Assembly: GCA_002700385.1 (NCBI GenBank)
Contig: PADC01000006.1
Location: 434,001-498,000, forward strand
Reading direction: 5' to 3'
Origin: Cycloclasticus sp.
GTDB lineage: Bacteria; Pseudomonadota; Gammaproteobacteria; Methylococcales; Cycloclasticaceae
Length of the DNA: 64,000 nt
The notes beneath the pieces are model-generated. The model saw only the letters and a program-made list of their open reading frames with translations, did no database searches and was not told where the DNA came from. The position numbers were made by a program, and so were the translations under genes. This document shows, one piece after another, positions 7,293 through 18,771 of this stretch (positions are counted from its first letter, which is position 1; every line of letters starts with the position of its first letter).

Positions 7293-7739
7293 CTAACGCC
7301 TTTTTTTAAAAAAGGCTGTTAGTAACTGCGAACACTCCGCTGCCAAGACTTCGCCCGTCCATTCAATGTGATGATTGGCATACTCTGCCTTTGTTAAAGA
7401 TAACGCACTACAGACAGCACCACGTTTTTCATCTAGAGCACCAAACACAACGCGTTTTATTCTAGCGTGTTGGATGGCCCCCATGCACATAACACACGGT
7501 TCTAGCGTGACATATAACACCGTATCAACTAAGCGGTAATTATTAACAAATTGACTCGCTTCACGAATAGCGACTATTTCCGCGTGCGCAGTAGGGTCAC
7601 TGTTTTTTATAGGAAGATTATAACCTTCGGCAATACATTCATTGTTTTTAACAATGAGCGCACCAACGGGCACTTCACCGGCTGCCTCTGCTTTATGCGC
7701 TAAATTGATCGCTCGGCGCATCCAGGCTTCATCATCCAT
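7293..7739 (-). CDS. tadA: tRNA-specific adenosine deaminase
   Basis: TadA converts the wobble adenosine 34 of tRNA-Arg(ACG) to inosine. The 148-residue protein has the complete zinc-deaminase signature: His52 and Glu54 in HAEIVAI (ligand and proton shuttle), then Cys82 and Cys85 in PCVMCMGA. VPVGALIV and the basic C-terminal helix ending KKRR are typical of TadA. The gene lies 9 bases downstream of guaA and is probably cotranscribed with guaB-guaA. The last codons form a T-rich hairpin (about 7291-7315, AGCC/GGC arms) that might reduce read-through. That is only a suggestion, because the hairpin is inside coding sequence. Confidence 0.95.
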   Translation of the reverse strand: MDDEAWMRRAINLAHKAEAAGEVPVGALIVKNNECIAEGYNLPIKNSDPTAHAEIVAIREASQFVNNYRLVDTVLYVTLEPCVMCMGAIQHARIKRVVFGALDEKRGAVCSALSLTKAEYANHHIEWTGEVLAAECSQLLTAFFKKRR

Positions 7740-7748
7740 TAAAGCGGA

Positions 7749-9338
7749 TTATTCCCACTCAATAGTGGCCGGTGGCTTTCCAGAAATATCATACGTAACG
7801 CGAGAAATACCTGATATTTCATTAATAATACGGTTCGACACATGTCCTAAAAAGTCATAAGGAAGTTGCGCCCAACGGGCTGTCATAAAATCGATTGTTT
7901 CAACAGCACGAAGCGCAATAACATATTCATAGCGACGGCCATCGCCCGTAACACCGACTGATTTAATGGGTAGAAAAACTGCAAATGCCTGACTTGTTTT
8001 ATGGTACAGGTCGTGTTTATACAACTCACTGATAAAGATATCGTCTGCAAGACGCAGTAAATCTGCGTATTCTTTTTTTACTTCGCCCAATATCCTTACA
8101 CCGAGGCCAGGGCCTGGAAATGGGTGTCGATAGACCATATCTGAAGGCAGGCCCAGTTCCACACCAATAGTTCTCACTTCGTCTTTAAATAGCTCTCGCA
8201 GCGGCTCAACAAGCTTGAGCTTCATATCTTTTGGTAAACCACCCACATTATGGTGCGATTTAATTAAATGTGCCTTGCCTGTTTTTGCGCCTGCCGATTC
8301 AATAACATCTGGGTAAATTGTCCCTTGAGCTAACCACTTTGCACGAGTCAATTTGGCTGATTCTTCATCAAAAATTTCAACAAATAAATTGCCGATGATA
8401 ATGCGCTTTTCCTCAGGATCAGCCACATTTTTCAACTTCTCAAGATAACGCTGTTCGGCATCAACACGAATAACATTGACCCCCATATGTTCAGCAAACA
8501 TCGCCATCACCTGGTCGCCTTCGTTTAAGCGGAGCAAGCCCGTATCGACAAAAACACAGGTGAGCTGAGCGCCGATGGCTTTATGTAATAAAGCCGCTAC
8601 AACCGAGGAATCCACACCGCCTGACAAGCCTAAGATAACCTCATCTTCACCCACTTGCTGTCGAATAGATTCAATACTGGTCTCGATAATATTTTGTGAT
8701 GTCCACAAAGCTTCACACTGACAAATCTCTAAAACAAAACGACTCAGAATACGACCGCCCTGCTTTGTATGTGTCACTTCTGGATGAAATTGTAGGCCAT
8801 ACAAATTCTTTTCTTCATTCGCCATACCAGCAATGGGGGCACTGTCTGTACTGGCCATCAATTTGAACCCAGCAGGCAATTCAACGACCTTGTCGCCGTG
8901 ACTCATCCAAACATCCAACATGCCATAACCTTCTGGCGTCATATGGTCTTCAATGTCTTTTAGCAATTTGGTATGACCGCGTGCACGAATACTCGCATAA
9001 CCAAACTCTTTATGTTCGGATGCCTCTACTCGACCCCCCATTTGAGCTGCCATGGTTTGCATGCCATAACAAATACCCAATACAGGTACACCTAATTCGA
9101 AAACAATTTGCGGCGCAGCAGGCGCGTCACCTTCTGTGACCGTTTCGGGGCCACCAGATAAAATAATGCCGTTTGCCTTAAAATCACTGATGGCTTGCGA
9201 CTCAATGTCATAGGGATAGATCTCACAATAAACGCCTATTTCTCGCACACGACGAGCAATCAGTTGGGTGTATTGTGAACCAAAATCTAAAATCAGAATT
9301 TTATGAGAATGAATATCCTCATGCTGCTGTGTCTTCAA
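7749..9338 (-). CDS. guaA: GMP synthase (glutamine-hydrolysing)
   Basis: GuaA converts XMP to GMP with ATP and glutamine-derived ammonia, the last step of guanine nucleotide synthesis. The 529-residue protein has an N-terminal class I glutamine amidotransferase domain with nucleophile Cys90 in GICYGMQ and the His/Glu pair in QFHPEVTHT. An ATP pyrophosphatase domain follows with the P-loop LSGGVDSSV, and the dimerisation domain ends in PPATIEWE, a near-invariant C-terminus. Its length equals that of E. coli GuaA within a few residues. It lies 15 bases downstream of guaB, forming the classical guaBA operon. Confidence 0.97.
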   Translation of the reverse strand: MKTQQHEDIHSHKILILDFGSQYTQLIARRVREIGVYCEIYPYDIESQAISDFKANGIILSGGPETVTEGDAPAAPQIVFELGVPVLGICYGMQTMAAQMGGRVEASEHKEFGYASIRARGHTKLLKDIEDHMTPEGYGMLDVWMSHGDKVVELPAGFKLMASTDSAPIAGMANEEKNLYGLQFHPEVTHTKQGGRILSRFVLEICQCEALWTSQNIIETSIESIRQQVGEDEVILGLSGGVDSSVVAALLHKAIGAQLTCVFVDTGLLRLNEGDQVMAMFAEHMGVNVIRVDAEQRYLEKLKNVADPEEKRIIIGNLFVEIFDEESAKLTRAKWLAQGTIYPDVIESAGAKTGKAHLIKSHHNVGGLPKDMKLKLVEPLRELFKDEVRTIGVELGLPSDMVYRHPFPGPGLGVRILGEVKKEYADLLRLADDIFISELYKHDLYHKTSQAFAVFLPIKSVGVTGDGRRYEYVIALRAVETIDFMTARWAQLPYDFLGHVSNRIINEISGISRVTYDISGKPPATIEWE

Positions 9339-9353
9339 ACTAATCCTCTTTAT

Positions 9354-10871
<1,518 letters not shown>

Positions 10872-10909
10872 CTAATTATCATCTAATAGATCGTTTCCCG
10901 GCATAAGAT

Positions 10910-12250
10910 ATGACAACACACATTTATAGCGTTTCCGAACTGTGCCGAGAGACACGGCTTTTGCTTGAAGGAAATTTTCTAACCCTGACGATTGAGGGAG
11001 AATTATCGAACCTTTCTCGCCCGACTTCTGGCCATATTTATTTCACGTTGAAAGACGATAAAGCCCAAGTTCAATGCGCTATGTTTCGTTCACAACTTCG
11101 CACAGCGGGCTTTAAGCCAGACAACGGCATGCGAGTCATTTTAAAAGCACGCGTCAGCCTTTATGAAGCGCGAGGTAGCTTCCAGCTCATTGCAGAACAC
11201 ATGGAAGCGGCTGGTGAAGGTGCTCTACGACAACAATATGAAGCACTCAAACAAAAATTATCTCTTGAAGGGCTGTTTGAACAATCTAACAAAAAGCCTT
11301 TGCCTGCGCTGGCAAAAAAAATAGGGCTTATTACGTCCTCAAGTGGGGCTGCTGTTCATGATATTTTAACCGTGTTAAAAAAACGTTTCCCTGCCTTGCC
11401 CGTCCTTATTTATCCTGTCGCTGTTCAAGGTGAAAATGCAAAAAATGACCTTGTTACGGCTATTGAACTCGCCAATAATCGTAAAGACTGCGATGTACTG
11501 ATCCTTGCCCGTGGTGGCGGCTCTTTGGAAGATTTATGGGCTTTTAACGAAGAAATTGTTGCCCGAGCCATTTTCCTGTCATCGATACCCATTATGAGCG
11601 CCGTTGGCCACGAAGTTGATTTTACGATAGCCGATTTTGTTGCTGACTATCGCGCACCAACACCCTCTGCTGCAGCTGAAACCATCAGCCCCGACCAAGA
11701 TCAATGGCTGAGCCATTTTAATTATTTAGCCGCTGAATTAACACGCCTTTTAACACATCAGCTATCAGACAAAAACCAGCGCTTAACCCAACTTCACCAC
11801 CGTCTAAAGCGTTCTCACCCCGGCGCACAAATGGAAAGGCAGGCTCAGCGTTTGGATGATTGCCAAGCCCGTTTTCTACAAGCACCTCGACGTATGTTAC
11901 AACACCGAAAATGGCAACTTTCTGAGCTCACCGCACGCCTGATCAACAATAACCCCAGTCAACAGATCCAACAATTACAGCACCAATTGACTTCATACCA
12001 TCACCGTCTAACCCGTCCTATACAAAACCGATTGCAACAAGCGCGTATTCGCTTTACAGATTGCAACAAAGGGCTGGAAACACTCAGCCCTCTAGCAACA
12101 TTAGCCAGAGGCTACAGTATTACCAAACGTGACAGCGATGGTACAATCATTAACAGCATTCAACAGCTTAAATTGAATGAAAAAGTTAATATTCAATTAG
12201 TTGATGGGTCTGTGAAAACAAGCATAGAGAGTCTCCATGAAACGTCTTAG
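10910..12250 (+). CDS. xseA: exodeoxyribonuclease VII large subunit
   Basis: XseA with XseB forms the single-strand-specific bidirectional exonuclease VII. The 446-residue protein has the N-terminal OB-fold (IYSVSELCRETRLLLEG, then GELSNLSRPTSGHIYFTLKD) and the catalytic domain with IGLITSSSGAAVHD, ILARGGGSLEDLWAFN and SAVGHEVDFTIADF. A long helical, Gln/His-rich coiled-coil region (about 290-390) precedes the conserved LARGYSI end. xseB is not next door. The start fits the family length. The end overlaps the M23 peptidase gene by 14 bases. The divergent position opposite guaB is a known gammaproteobacterial arrangement. Confidence 0.96.
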   Translation: MTTHIYSVSELCRETRLLLEGNFLTLTIEGELSNLSRPTSGHIYFTLKDDKAQVQCAMFRSQLRTAGFKPDNGMRVILKARVSLYEARGSFQLIAEHMEAAGEGALRQQYEALKQKLSLEGLFEQSNKKPLPALAKKIGLITSSSGAAVHDILTVLKKRFPALPVLIYPVAVQGENAKNDLVTAIELANNRKDCDVLILARGGGSLEDLWAFNEEIVARAIFLSSIPIMSAVGHEVDFTIADFVADYRAPTPSAAAETISPDQDQWLSHFNYLAAELTRLLTHQLSDKNQRLTQLHHRLKRSHPGAQMERQAQRLDDCQARFLQAPRRMLQHRKWQLSELTARLINNNPSQQIQQLQHQLTSYHHRLTRPIQNRLQQARIRFTDCNKGLETLSPLATLARGYSITKRDSDGTIINSIQQLKLNEKVNIQLVDGSVKTSIESLHETS

Positions 12251-13082
12251 CATCTTTACATTACTGATCTGTCTCTTTGCCACTCAAGTCGTGTCCGCCT
12301 TCCCTCAACATCAACCTGTTCCGGGCGGAGTTGCGCTTGTTCCACTGGATAACGCACCTACACCTGAGCTTTATTACAAAGGCAAAAAAGTCTTAACCAC
12401 CATCAAAGATAAACAACGATTGGCCGTTGTTGGCATCCCCCTGTCTGCAAAACCCGGCCTGCACTTAGTGACCAATAACGACGAGTCCTTTTCAGTCTCT
12501 TTTACTGTCATTGATAAAGATTATCCTGCACAACATATCACCTTAAAAAAAACCCCTAAGAATAAGCGCATGATCAATCCTAATAAAATGGATATGGAAC
12601 GGGTTACCCGTGAAAGAAAAACGCTGTCAACCGCTTTATCCACCTGGACCAACACACCCGCCAATGTAAACTTTACCTTACCGGCACACGGTCGGCTAAG
12701 CAGCCCTTTTGGACTCAAGCGCTTTTTCAACCAGCAGGCACGAAAACCCCACAGTGGCCTCGATATTGCCGCACCTACAGGTGCCGCGGTTAACGCCCCT
12801 GCCAATGGTACAATCATTGATGTTGGAAACTATTTTTTTAATGGTAACACCGTTCTTATTGATCATGGTCAGGGGCTTATTAGCGGCTATTTCCACTTAA
12901 GTAAAACACTGGTTAAAACGGGTGACCCGGTTAAGCAAGGTCAAAAAATTGCTGAAATTGGTGCAACCGGTCGTGTAACAGGCCCACACTTACATTGGAA
13001 CGTTTATCTGAATGAAACCAAGGTTGACCCCGCGTTTTTTATTAGCGACCATATACACAAACTCGCTAAAAATAAACCCTAA
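12237..13082 (+). CDS. M23 family zinc metallopeptidase, secreted
   Basis: The 281-residue protein has a signal peptide (residues 1-21, ending VVSA) and an N-terminal beta domain with two predicted strands per repeat. The C-terminal LytM domain has HSGLDIAAPTG (zinc His and Asp), HGQGLISGYFHL and the GPHLHWNVYLN motif with the HxH zinc and catalytic His residues. All canonical metal ligands are present, so it is likely an active endopeptidase on peptidoglycan cross-links, unlike the degenerate EnvC and NlpD activators. The ATG overlaps the xseA end, which suggests cotranscription. Peptidoglycan is the expected substrate; bond specificity cannot be read. Confidence 0.88.
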   Translation: MKRLSIFTLLICLFATQVVSAFPQHQPVPGGVALVPLDNAPTPELYYKGKKVLTTIKDKQRLAVVGIPLSAKPGLHLVTNNDESFSVSFTVIDKDYPAQHITLKKTPKNKRMINPNKMDMERVTRERKTLSTALSTWTNTPANVNFTLPAHGRLSSPFGLKRFFNQQARKPHSGLDIAAPTGAAVNAPANGTIIDVGNYFFNGNTVLIDHGQGLISGYFHLSKTLVKTGDPVKQGQKIAEIGATGRVTGPHLHWNVYLNETKVDPAFFISDHIHKLAKNKP

Positions 13083-13087
13083 TCAAG

Positions 13088-13369
13088 ATGCACATTAAAG
13101 ACCTTTGCACTCAGTGTGATCACTGGACTATCACCACGATTACCCATGATGGTAAAATTGCTACGTTTACCTGTACACATTGTAAAAATGAATTTGACCT
13201 ACCTTGGAATACGGAGACCCGGTACCTAATACGATCAATACGCCATAGTTTGAAAAAACGCACCAAGACCTACCCAGAACTGTTAGAGCTTAAGCGCGAA
13301 GGTGACGGCATAAAAATTAAAGAGCGCTCTGAAAAACCTAAAACTTCAAAGGGCGTTGAGAAACATTAG
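13088..13369 (+). CDS. small zinc-ribbon-like protein of unknown function
   Basis: The 93-residue protein starts with two CxxC pairs, CTQC (residues 7-10) and CTHC (about 29-32), spaced like a zinc ribbon. A basic, Lys-rich tail with charged runs (KREGDGIKIKERSEK) follows. There is no signal peptide, so it is cytoplasmic. I do not recognise a named family. The start is 5 bases after the M23 gene, so it may be the third gene of an xseA operon. The end abuts the convergent der gene with no base between. A nucleic-acid or protein adaptor role is possible but not shown. Confidence 0.6.
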   Translation: MHIKDLCTQCDHWTITTITHDGKIATFTCTHCKNEFDLPWNTETRYLIRSIRHSLKKRTKTYPELLELKREGDGIKIKERSEKPKTSKGVEKH

Positions 13370-14776
13370 TTATTGATGCTTAGGCTTGTTTTTGCGTTTC
13401 TTTTTTAACTGACTCGCCTTACCCTTTTCTATATTGGTGGCGGATCTTCTGGTTTTTTTTACATAAGGGTTATCAGGCGATTTAAACTCAATTCTTACCG
13501 GCGTACCCACCAAACCCAGCTTATCTCGGTAGGCATTCATTAAATAGCGTTTATAACTGCCAGGCACTGCTGACGTTTGATTTCCATGAATGATGATGAC
13601 TGGCGGATTTTGCCCACCTTGATGCGCAAACTTCAGCTTGATGCGACGCCCACCCACTAAAGGAGGTTGATGCGCTTTGATCGCATGATCAAGAATTTCT
13701 GTTAATTTTGGTGTTGACATATCGACCATCGCAGAGCGGTACAAAGCAACGATGGACTCAAACATTTTACCCACACCACTGCCATGCAAGGCGGATATAA
13801 AATAGCGCTCTGCATAGTCAAGAAAACTTAACTTTACATCAATCTGTCGTTTTACTTTTTCACGCTGTTCATCTGTTAAGCCGTCCCATTTATTTAATCC
13901 AATCACCAGCGCTCGGCCTGATTCAAGGACCATCCCAAGCAAACTGGCATCTTGGTCTGTCACGCCTTCGCTGGCATCGATTAAATAAATGACAACATGT
14001 GTCTCATCGATGGCACGTAGCGTTTGAACAATACTAAACTTCTCAACGGCCTCCGATACTTTTGAACGCCGACGAACACCCGCCGTATCAATTAACGTAT
14101 ATTGTTTACCGTCTCGCTCAAAAGGAATAAAAACACTGTCACGAGTCGTCCCCGGTTGATCAAACACAACAACTCGTTCTTCACCCAACAACCGGTTAAT
14201 TAACGTTGACTTGCCAACATTAGGTCGCCCAATAACGGCTACCCGAATACCTTCACCGGCCAAAGTATCATCAAATGACTGAATTTTTGGCAACCGTGTT
14301 GAAACATGTTTTAAAAGCTCAAGAACACCTCGCCCATGTGTTGCTGCGATTGGCCAAGGTTTTTCAAAACCCATTTTATGAAATTCTGCAATATGGGTAT
14401 TCGCATCCAAGCCATCAATTTTGTTAGCCACAAGAACGACTTGTTTATCAAGTTTTCGTAGTGTTTGACTGATCTCTTCATCAATAGGGTGAATACCATG
14501 CCGGGTATCCACTAGGAAAAGCACAATATCGGCTTCCTCTAATGCGCGCTCAACTTGCTCTACAGCGACACCGTCAATGCCTTCGGATTCAGCTGTAATA
14601 CCTCCAGTATCCACAACAAGTGACTTAAGGTCGGCACGTTTGACCAAACCATACTGCCGATCACGGGTAAGCCCAGGATAATCGGCGACAAGAGCATCCC
14701 GTGTACGTGTCAAATAGTTAAATAGAGTCGATTTACCGACATTCGGTCGGCCAACAAGCGCAATAACAGGTAACAT
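13370..14776 (-). CDS. der: ribosome assembly GTPase Der (EngA)
   Basis: Der is an essential tandem GTPase that binds the 50S subunit during maturation. The 468-residue protein has two G domains, each with its own [10 protein letters not shown]-loop (near residues 8 and 182), DTGG/DTAG switch II motifs, and NKID/NKWD guanine-specificity motifs. A KH-like C-terminal domain contains [18 protein letters not shown]. The tail is strongly basic (KKTRRS...[11 protein letters not shown]). It starts one base after bamB ends, as the last gene of the run beginning at iscA or ndk, an order common in gammaproteobacteria. Confidence 0.97.
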   Translation of the reverse strand: MLPVIALVGRPNVGKSTLFNYLTRTRDALVADYPGLTRDRQYGLVKRADLKSLVVDTGGITAESEGIDGVAVEQVERALEEADIVLFLVDTRHGIHPIDEEISQTLRKLDKQVVLVANKIDGLDANTHIAEFHKMGFEKPWPIAATHGRGVLELLKHVSTRLPKIQSFDDTLAGEGIRVAVIGRPNVGKSTLINRLLGEERVVVFDQPGTTRDSVFIPFERDGKQYTLIDTAGVRRRSKVSEAVEKFSIVQTLRAIDETHVVIYLIDASEGVTDQDASLLGMVLESGRALVIGLNKWDGLTDEQREKVKRQIDVKLSFLDYAERYFISALHGSGVGKMFESIVALYRSAMVDMSTPKLTEILDHAIKAHQPPLVGGRRIKLKFAHQGGQNPPVIIIHGNQTSAVPGSYKRYLMNAYRDKLGLVGTPVRIEFKSPDNPYVKKTRRSATNIEKGKASQLKKKRKNKPKHQ

Positions 14777-16003
14777 TTATTCTTCCGAATTCGACGAGAT
14801 AACCATGCGAAGTGCTGTTATCTCACCGTCTATATCCTGCACGTATATTAACTCATCATCCACAACAGGAGCCGATGAAATAGCCTCATCGCTGACTTTA
14901 AATCGTCCTGCTAAACTCCCATCAGAAGCATTTAACACATGAAGATAGCCTTCAAAATCCCCCGTTAACAAAAACTCCCCCATCTGTGTTACTGATGTTA
15001 GCTGGCGATTTTCCAATCTATCCTGAAGCCAATTAACACTTCCATCATCTTGATCTACCGACCAAACATGATTATTAACATCGACAACAAAAATGGATAC
15101 CCAATCCGCAATCATCTTTTTGTACGATGACATTTCAGAACGACGCCAGACGATTTCCCCGGATCTTACGTCCACAGCCACAACCCCGCCATTGAAGGTA
15201 GCCGCATAAATGAACCTTTCACCTGCCAATGGGTCAGAATCAACATCGACCATCCGTGACAAGGCACCTCGCCCCCTCGGCACGGCAACACTGGTTTCCC
15301 AAATTTGAAGGCCATCTTTCAAACGAATCACCACCAATTTTCCATTAGCATAACCACTGATCACTCCACCGCTTTTAATAATGGGCGAACTGGTACCACG
15401 CAAACTCAAGGCGGGTACATCTCGAACATAAGACCACCGTTCAGCTCCATCTGAAGCTTCTAGCGTACTAACAGAACCATCCACACTACGAACAACGAGA
15501 AATCCATCCGAAAACCTCGGTGTTGAAAGCACTTCACTCGACACTTGTGTCGTCCAGGCCGTCTCGCCATCGATCAGCTTTAAAGCAACAACCTCAGCAT
15601 CTGTCGTTCCAAAAAAGACATGCTCAAAACCGACTTCTAACCCCCCTGATATAGGAAGTTCCGTTTGCACTTCCCACAGTGCCTCACCTGTTTGTTGATC
15701 TAACGCAAAAACATGGCCTTTTTTATCCGCAACAAACAATTTGCCATCAGAGACGACCATCTCTAGCTTCAAAAAATCTGACCCCTTCCCTTCCGTTACT
15801 TTTTGCTGCCATACCGGTGTCAGAAAAACTTGCTCAACAATATCTTCAAGCGCTCGTGGGGGCGATGATTCGTCCTCGCCATCACTGCTCATCATCTCAA
15901 TAATGCTTGCTTCCAAACTTTTGCCGGCTGATTTAGTGGTCTCAACCATTCCCGCACAACCGGTTAATAAAACGGTCAGCAGCACTAAGATTAATTGACT
16001 CAT
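14777..16003 (-). CDS. bamB: outer membrane assembly lipoprotein BamB
   Basis: BamB is the beta-propeller lipoprotein of the BAM complex that inserts outer-membrane beta-barrels. The 408-residue protein has a lipobox LTGC (Cys16) after a short hydrophobic signal. Repeated PQQ-like blades follow, each with a GxxxWxxx pattern (GEALWEVQ, GETAWTTQ, GAERWSYV, GLQIWETS, GEIVWRR, GSVNWLQD). Eight blades are expected and at least six are obvious. The gene starts inside the yfgM stop (ATGA overlap) and ends against der, so yfgM-bamB-der are one transcription unit. Confidence 0.95.
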   Translation of the reverse strand: MSQLILVLLTVLLTGCAGMVETTKSAGKSLEASIIEMMSSDGEDESSPPRALEDIVEQVFLTPVWQQKVTEGKGSDFLKLEMVVSDGKLFVADKKGHVFALDQQTGEALWEVQTELPISGGLEVGFEHVFFGTTDAEVVALKLIDGETAWTTQVSSEVLSTPRFSDGFLVVRSVDGSVSTLEASDGAERWSYVRDVPALSLRGTSSPIIKSGGVISGYANGKLVVIRLKDGLQIWETSVAVPRGRGALSRMVDVDSDPLAGERFIYAATFNGGVVAVDVRSGEIVWRRSEMSSYKKMIADWVSIFVVDVNNHVWSVDQDDGSVNWLQDRLENRQLTSVTQMGEFLLTGDFEGYLHVLNASDGSLAGRFKVSDEAISSAPVVDDELIYVQDIDGEITALRMVISSNSEE

Positions 16004-16695
16004 TTTTCTATCCCAGGAACCTGCTCGGTACTCTCACCTGAAAAACCCGCTGGCGGGGGGCCTAAATCATCAAGTTTTAACTGAATTATTCGGCGATCTA
16101 AAGTCGCATTTCTTAGGGCAGCTATATAGCCGTGTCTGGCTTTTTCAATATCCCCTAACAATCGGTATGCATCGCCTTTTAAGGCTTCATATTGACCGAT
16201 AAACTCGCCGGGATTAACCCCTTTTTCTTCTGCCATCACCGAATCAATGTCAGCGATTACGCCGTTCAAATCCCCATCACCAATCCGAATCCTAAATGCT
16301 CGAACGCGTGCCACATGTTGAATAGAAGGATTGTTATCGCTTGCAGCGACTTTCTCTAATGAGTCAAGCGCAGCTTTTCTATCCCCGGTTTCAAGTTGAG
16401 CTTTCGCTTTTTGTAAGCCCGCCAAAGCGGCATAAGGTGTGTTGCTATAGGCCGAATCAATTTCATCGGCTAATAAAATCGCTGCCTCAAACTTTGATTC
16501 TTTCATTGATTGCGACAGCTGTTGATACATATCAGAGGCTTCTATTGCCTGCGAACGTTGGTTTTCCTGCCAGCTTTGCCAGCCAAAAAAACTGATCAAT
16601 GCTAAACCAACACCAAAGATAATTGAACGTGAATTTTCTGCCCACCATTTTTTTAAACTTTCAACCTGTTCTTCTTCTGTTTGATAAACGTCCAT
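16000..16695 (-). CDS. yfgM: inner-membrane TPR protein YfgM (ancillary SecYEG translocon subunit)
   Basis: The 231-residue protein has a short cytoplasmic N-terminus (YQTEEEQVESLKKWW), one transmembrane helix (about residues 24-44, SIIFGVGLALISFFGWQSW) and a periplasmic TPR-like helical domain with alternating Ala-rich helices. This is the YfgM layout; in E. coli it works with PpiD at the SecYEG exit and affects RcsB stability. The length (E. coli 206) is slightly longer, with a Pro-rich tail. It sits between hisS (14 bases away) and bamB, the conserved position. Confidence 0.9.
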   Translation of the reverse strand: MDVYQTEEEQVESLKKWWAENSRSIIFGVGLALISFFGWQSWQENQRSQAIEASDMYQQLSQSMKESKFEAAILLADEIDSAYSNTPYAALAGLQKAKAQLETGDRKAALDSLEKVAASDNNPSIQHVARVRAFRIRIGDGDLNGVIADIDSVMAEEKGVNPGEFIGQYEALKGDAYRLLGDIEKARHGYIAALRNATLDRRIIQLKLDDLGPPPAGFSGESTEQVPGIEK

Positions 16696-16709
16696 TATTT
16701 TTTCCGTTT

Positions 16710-17975
16710 TTAACTGTAATTTCTCAAAAATTTTTCTAATTCGCTCTGCGGCACCAGCGTTTGCTCTGATCGTTCTCGTAAAAACTTAATGCTGACCGCC
16801 TCATTTTCTATTTCCTGCTCGCCTAAAATCAGCGCTATGCTTGCCCCTGCTTTGTCCGCCTTTTTAAATTGGCTTTTTAAACTACCCCCGCCACAATGCA
16901 AAATAATGCTTTGTTCCGGTAACTCGTTCCTCAAGCGTTCGGCTAACTTTAATGCCTGTTTAGAGGCCTGCTCACCTTGATAGACAATATAGGCTAAGGG
17001 CGTTATAGCGGTCTGTTCAAGTTGCTCGAGTAACAACACCAACCTTTCGACACCCATTGCCAAACCAACCGCTGGGGTTTGTTTACCGCCTAGTTGATCT
17101 ATGAGTCCGTCATATCGGCCACCTGCGCATACCGTTCCTTGAGCACCGAGTGACTTAGTTGTCCACTCAAATACGGTATGGGAATAATAATCCAAACCAC
17201 GCACTAAACGCGGATTGTGTACAAAATGAATGCCTGCCTCTTTCAAATAACCCTGCAATGTTGAAAAGTGTCGAGTCGAATCTTCACCAAGCGAATCCAT
17301 CATACGTGGCGCACCCTCAATTAATCCTTGCAATGCGAGGTTCTTACTATCAAGAATACGCAAGGGATTTGATGTTAAACGGCGTGTGCTGTCTTCATCT
17401 AATTGCTCAACATGTTGCTCAAAATAATCTACCAATACATGTTTGTAGGCGGCTCTCTCTTCACTGGTGCCCAATGTGTTAATTTCCAACGTTAATTCTT
17501 CAGCCAGCCCCAGCTTTTTCCACAACCGGTACGACATGAGGATCACCTCGGCTTCAATTTCTGCACCAGACAGACCAAAGCATTCGATACCCATCTGATG
17601 AAATTGCCTATAACGTCCTTTTTGCGGGCGCTCATGCCGAAACATCGGGCCTTGGTACCATAATCGCTGAACTTGGTTATAAAACAGGCCGTGTTCTAAG
17701 CCCGCTCTCACACAACTCGCTGTCCCTTCAGGTCGCAAACTGAGCGAATCACCATTTCGATCTTCAAACGTGTACATTTCTTTTTCGACAATGTCTGTTA
17801 CTTCACCGATAGAACGGCAAAATAAATCAGTACTTTCTACAATGGGCATGCGGATTTCAGCGTAGCCGTATTGGTGGCATACCGCTGCCATCGCTTTCTC
17901 CAACCTCTGCCATAATGGTGTTTTGTCGGGCAAGATATCGTGCATACCACGAATAGCTTGTAACTTTTTACTCAT
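16710..17975 (-). CDS. hisS: histidyl-tRNA synthetase
   Basis: HisS charges tRNA-His. The 421-residue protein contains class II motif 1 ([24 protein letters not shown] region), motif 2 ([17 protein letters not shown]), the HisA motif [15 protein letters not shown] with the catalytic Arg, and motif 3 (GLAMGVERL). The C-terminal anticodon-binding domain has the glycine-rich [15 protein letters not shown]. Its length is as in E. coli (424). The upstream neighbour pilF ends 13 bases before its start. In many gammaproteobacteria rodZ and ispG lie between pilF and hisS; both are absent here. Confidence 0.97.
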   Translation of the reverse strand: MSKKLQAIRGMHDILPDKTPLWQRLEKAMAAVCHQYGYAEIRMPIVESTDLFCRSIGEVTDIVEKEMYTFEDRNGDSLSLRPEGTASCVRAGLEHGLFYNQVQRLWYQGPMFRHERPQKGRYRQFHQMGIECFGLSGAEIEAEVILMSYRLWKKLGLAEELTLEINTLGTSEERAAYKHVLVDYFEQHVEQLDEDSTRRLTSNPLRILDSKNLALQGLIEGAPRMMDSLGEDSTRHFSTLQGYLKEAGIHFVHNPRLVRGLDYYSHTVFEWTTKSLGAQGTVCAGGRYDGLIDQLGGKQTPAVGLAMGVERLVLLLEQLEQTAITPLAYIVYQGEQASKQALKLAERLRNELPEQSIILHCGGGSLKSQFKKADKAGASIALILGEQEIENEAVSIKFLRERSEQTLVPQSELEKFLRNYS

Positions 17976-17988
17976 AAATTTTGTACGG

Positions 17989-18771
17989 CTATAGACGATT
18001 AAACTTACTTTTTTCTAACAACCCCATTTCATGCGAATCGGGGTACAGTTGCCTCAATTGAAGAACATAGCTGGCTACACTATTTTTGTCGCCGAGTATA
18101 TCTTCTGCTTGAATACCTAACCATAATGAAGCTGGCGTGTGCTGATTAACGTCTTTAAAACGTTGCAGATATGCCCGTACTGACAAATAATTTTTCATTT
18201 CAAATTTTAATTTAGCCATTTGTAATAACGTGATTGCAGACTGCTTATTACGCTGTAAAGCCGTACGATAATAGGTTTCAGCTTTTTCTAAATTTCCCGC
18301 GTTCCAGGCGCAAGTCCCTGCATTTGTTAATGCAACGACGGCTGATCTATACAGCGGGTTTTTTAGTGCTTTGTTAAAATGTTCATCCGCTAAATCATAT
18401 TCTTTAATGCTGCACAAATAACGCGCATAATTATTCTGTGCACTTGAATTCTTGGGACTTAAGCTAATAGCCTTCTGATAATGCTCTCCTGCTAAGGGCT
18501 TTTCCCCTAAGCGGTCATAAAGTACCGCAAGAACGTTATGTGCGTTGCTGGAAAAAGGATCGACAACAATGGCTTTTTTTAACTTTTCCAGGGCTACTTC
18601 ATTCATCCTTCTGTTCATATATTCAACGCCAAGTGAAACGTAAACATCTGCTGCGCTTTTTTCAGAACCTTGAATCGAAGAAGTCTCATCATTCTTTATT
18701 TGTTGTGATTGGCAAGCAACCAGCATCATCACTAGCCATACCGCCAGTAACCTTAGCGTCCATTTTTTCAT
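17989..18771 (-). CDS. pilF: type IV pilus biogenesis lipoprotein PilF/PilW (TPR)
   Basis: PilF is the TPR lipoprotein pilotin that brings PilQ to the outer membrane. The 260-residue protein has a lipobox LVAC (Cys20) after a hydrophobic signal. At least four TPR repeats follow (for example [53 protein letters not shown] and [19 protein letters not shown]). The length fits PilF (about 250). It begins inside the stop of rlmN (4-base overlap). The rlmN-pilF-hisS order supports the assignment. No other pilus genes are in the window. Confidence 0.9.
   Translation of the reverse strand: MKKWTLRLLAVWLVMMLVACQSQQIKNDETSSIQGSEKSAADVYVSLGVEYMNRRMNEVALEKLKKAIVVDPFSSNAHNVLAVLYDRLGEKPLAGEHYQKAISLSPKNSSAQNNYARYLCSIKEYDLADEHFNKALKNPLYRSAVVALTNAGTCAWNAGNLEKAETYYRTALQRNKQSAITLLQMAKLKFEMKNYLSVRAYLQRFKDVNQHTPASLWLGIQAEDILGDKNSVASYVLQLRQLYPDSHEMGLLEKSKFNRL

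Noticed and set aside
7291-7315. T-rich hairpin at the tadA end as terminator
   Set aside because: It lies within the coding tail, which encodes the usual Lys/Arg end of TadA.
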